This document shows positions 31,301 through 32,500 of a stretch of 32,500 bases of DNA, one piece after another. The notes beneath the pieces were generated by a model. It did not search any database. It was not told the origin of the DNA and saw nothing but the letters and a program-made list of their open reading frames with translations. Every line of letters begins with the position of its first letter. Positions within the stretch are counted from its first letter, which is position 1. This stretch comes from Mesostigma viride (Eukaryota > Streptophyta > Mesostigmatophyceae > Mesostigmatales > Mesostigmataceae). Made by a program: the position numbers and the translations under genes. Location: assembly GCA_009746045.1 (NCBI GenBank), contig RPFO01000080.1:4590056-4622555 (forward strand), in the 5' to 3' direction.

Positions 31301-32034
31301 CCCAAGCCGTCCGAGCCTTCCGAGAAGCCGACGAACGGCGGCGGGGTGAGGAGGGGAGCGCTGGCGGCGGGAAGCAGGCGAACGGGATCGCGCTTGATGG
31401 GGCCGACGGGGGTGGCAAGGGCCGGGCGGGTGCCAGCGGCGGGGGTAATGACAAGCGAGGGCGGCTGGGTGGCAAAGGGCGGGCGGATGGCACGGGTAAT
31501 GACAAGCTCGGCGGGGGCCTCTTGGGGATGTTGTCAAACGAGACGGGATCACCAGAGGACAGCAAGGCGGCCAATGAGGATGAGACGGCGGTGGCCGCCA
31601 CACGGCAGCGACGGCGGCGACGAAAGGTATTTGGGCTTCTTTCTGCGCGGCCGAGTTCTGTATGGAAGTAGGAGGATATGGGGTAGTTGCCATCCTGAAC
31701 GCGGAAACGTTGCCATTGTCATCACACATGCGCCCTACCACACGCGGCCGTCCCCACTTACACCTGTCCCCACTCTCGCCCACCCCCACTCTCGCCCGTC
31801 TCCCAGGGAATGGTCACCAAGAACCGTCGCAAGCAGGGCCCCTACCGCCTGGCGACCAACATGCTGCGGCGGGTGATGCAGAACCACATGGACTGCAACA
31901 AGGGGGCAACCGCGCGCCAGCGCAGGTTCGTTCTGATTATTACAGCTTATTTCTTTGACAAGTATTCAACCAATAAGCTTCGAACCTGCCCTTATTGTGC
32001 AGACACAGGCAGTGGCGACCGCACGGCCGCGCAG
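22378..32034 (+). CDS. E(z): Enhancer-of-zeste-like H3K27 methyltransferase, 5' and middle part, giant linker exon
   Basis: This is the Polycomb PRC2 catalytic subunit family, which methylates histone H3 Lys27. Visible exons: 22378-22800 (ATG preceded in frame by TAG at 22348), 24774-30853, 31234-31626, 31807-31925, 32003-32034 (small, less certain). Junctions are GT-AG. Exon 1 has an acidic N-terminus, then PPFCAWTLMPSNRSR and MSRQQTVAAQWK, aligning with plant PPYTTWIFLDRNQRM and MTEDQSVVGRR. Exon 2 opens with FCRRCYKFACRTHP, the family's FCRRC..F.C..H motif. SANT2 is split: KWTLEEVRIYRK at the end of exon 2, then TARLLGTKSPQAVRAF in exon 3 (human ARLIGTKTCRQVYEF). Between lies about 2000 residues of Gly/Lys/Glu-, then Ala/Gly/Ser-rich linker, against 100-250 in relatives. 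The frame breaks at a 12-G run (27810-27821); one more G would give 2027 codons. CXC and SET should lie past the window. Confidence 0.75.
23326..23613. repeat. Inverted repeat pair in E(z) intron 1
   Basis: GTAGTGGCCCTTATAT plus TACGCTTAATTAT near 23326-23362 recurs as the reverse complement at about 23577-23613 with a few mismatches, separated by roughly 215 bp. The flanking C-rich CACCCCGGGCCACC occurs near both (about 23298 and 23694), pointing to local duplication with inversion. Confidence 0.7.
23636..23820. repeat. Direct duplication in E(z) intron 1
   Basis: ATCTCAGGCAGCATTACTAA with CCACCGAACAAGCTCTTCTT (about 23635-23680) recurs with changes at about 23773-23817. Confidence 0.7.
24370..24712. 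repeat. Nested tandem repeats upstream of the E(z) exon 2 acceptor
   Basis: Two copies of a unit of about 83 bp (starting TTGCCTGCAAAACCCGATCC and TTTCCTGCAAGACCCAATCC) are followed by about seven copies of a 26-bp unit containing TCCTTGTTTCCTGCGACACC, to about 24712. All are C/T-rich and each carries a CCTGCA/CCTGCG word like that before the real acceptor at 24773. Confidence 0.85.
27096..27250. repeat. GGCAAG and GAG codon-repeat region in the giant linker exon
   Basis: GGCAAG-type hexamers encode alternating Gly-Lys, then GAG runs encode long Glu tracts with Gln. It forms the most repetitive part of the acidic/basic half of the linker, and probably grew by codon-repeat slippage. Confidence 0.85.
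28500..29110. repeat. Degenerate GlyAsn-type coding repeats in the linker
   Basis: Units of roughly 12-20 residues built on PAGNV/TGNA followed by Ala/Val/Thr recur more than ten times (for example EPAGNV, STGNVAV, GPAGNTTA, EPAGNVAAV, DAAGNAAS). At the DNA level GGCAACG and GCCAC words recur. They are diverged, so older than the codon-repeat tract upstream. Confidence 0.7.
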
Positions 32035-32040
32035 GTGAGG

Positions 32041-32340
32041 CTACCCATTCATGTACGCAAGGTGGGATTGTACCCTGTTCGCTTACACAATGCAAACTTG
32101 TACCCCATGCATGTACGCAAGGTGGGATTGTACCCTGTTCGCTTACACAATGCAAACTTGTACCCCATGCATGTACGCAAGGTGGGATTGTACCCTGTTC
32201 GCTTACACAATGCAAACTTGTACCCCATGCATGTACGCAAGGTGGGATTGTACCCTGTTCACTAACGCGATGCAAACTTGTACCCCATGCATGTACGCAA
32301 GGTGGGATTGTACCCTGTTCGCTTACAAAATGCAAACTTG
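32041..32340. repeat. 60-bp tandem repeat, five units, in E(z) intron
   Basis: Five 60-bp units contain CATGTACGCAAGGTGGGATT and CAATGCAAACTTGTACCCC. Units 2 and 3 are identical; unit 1 differs at its 5' end and the fourth has CACTAACGCG in place of CGCTTACACA. The array starts six bases after the GTGAGG donor at 32035. Confidence 0.97.
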
Positions 32341-32500
32341 TAACAACCCTTTACTCCCAAGTCCCAACCTGAGCATGTCGCCAATACGACGCGAACCTGG
32401 GCTCCCCTCACGTCTCACGTCTCTCGTCATGCGCTTGCTCGTTCCGCCGGTTCTTGTCATGAGGCATGCCTGGGTAAGGGGTAGGTAGGGGGAGGGTAGG

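Noticed and set aside
32041-32340. CRISPR array
   Set aside because: The 60-bp units are contiguous with no variable spacers, in an intron of a eukaryotic gene.

Overview
The window comes from a GC-rich, intron-rich eukaryotic nuclear genome, most likely a green-lineage alga, and the gene content leans towards a streptophyte (charophyte). The evidence is a complete 14-exon MCM7 gene whose protein is closest in wording to land-plant MCM7 (for example TTARTLLSILRLS and RYDLRRTPAENINLP), and next to it a Polycomb Enhancer-of-zeste-type gene with plant-like W/AR-LL-G-K spacing in its SANT2 segment. I could not run a search, so the lineage is inferred.

Layout. 17-1728 (minus): an unrecognised protein gene with a GC-rich hexamer tract and a reading-frame break. 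2201-3248: a short minus-strand ORF whose 5' end lies in a perfect 297-bp inverted repeat with a 21-bp loop. 3870-6230: a cluster of hexanucleotide microsatellites, including about 1 kb of GGGCGT repeats in a duplicated unit of about 910 bp. 6929-7406: a small element with 61-bp terminal direct repeats and a 10-bp target-site duplication. 7400-8660: decayed coding sequence. 8660-11500: no gene recognised.

11525-21529 (minus): complete MCM7, 743 codons before the stop, all splice junctions GT-AG and in phase. Many of its introns hold degenerate copies of the neighbouring exon's edge together with its splice site. 21530-22377: an 848-bp divergent promoter with a cluster of E2F-like sites and a CCAAT box. 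22378 to the end of the window (plus): an E(z)/EZH-like gene whose N-terminal, CRRC and SANT2 segments are visible. Between the CRRC motif and SANT2 lies one 6.08-kb exon coding for about 2000 residues of low-complexity linker, with the frame broken once in a run of 12 G. The CXC and SET domains would lie beyond the right edge.

Biologically, the head-to-head pair joins a replication helicase subunit to a chromatin-silencing methyltransferase under a putative shared E2F (S-phase) promoter. The two most unusual features are the giant linker exon of the E(z) gene and the systematic duplication of exon edges and splice sites in MCM7 introns.
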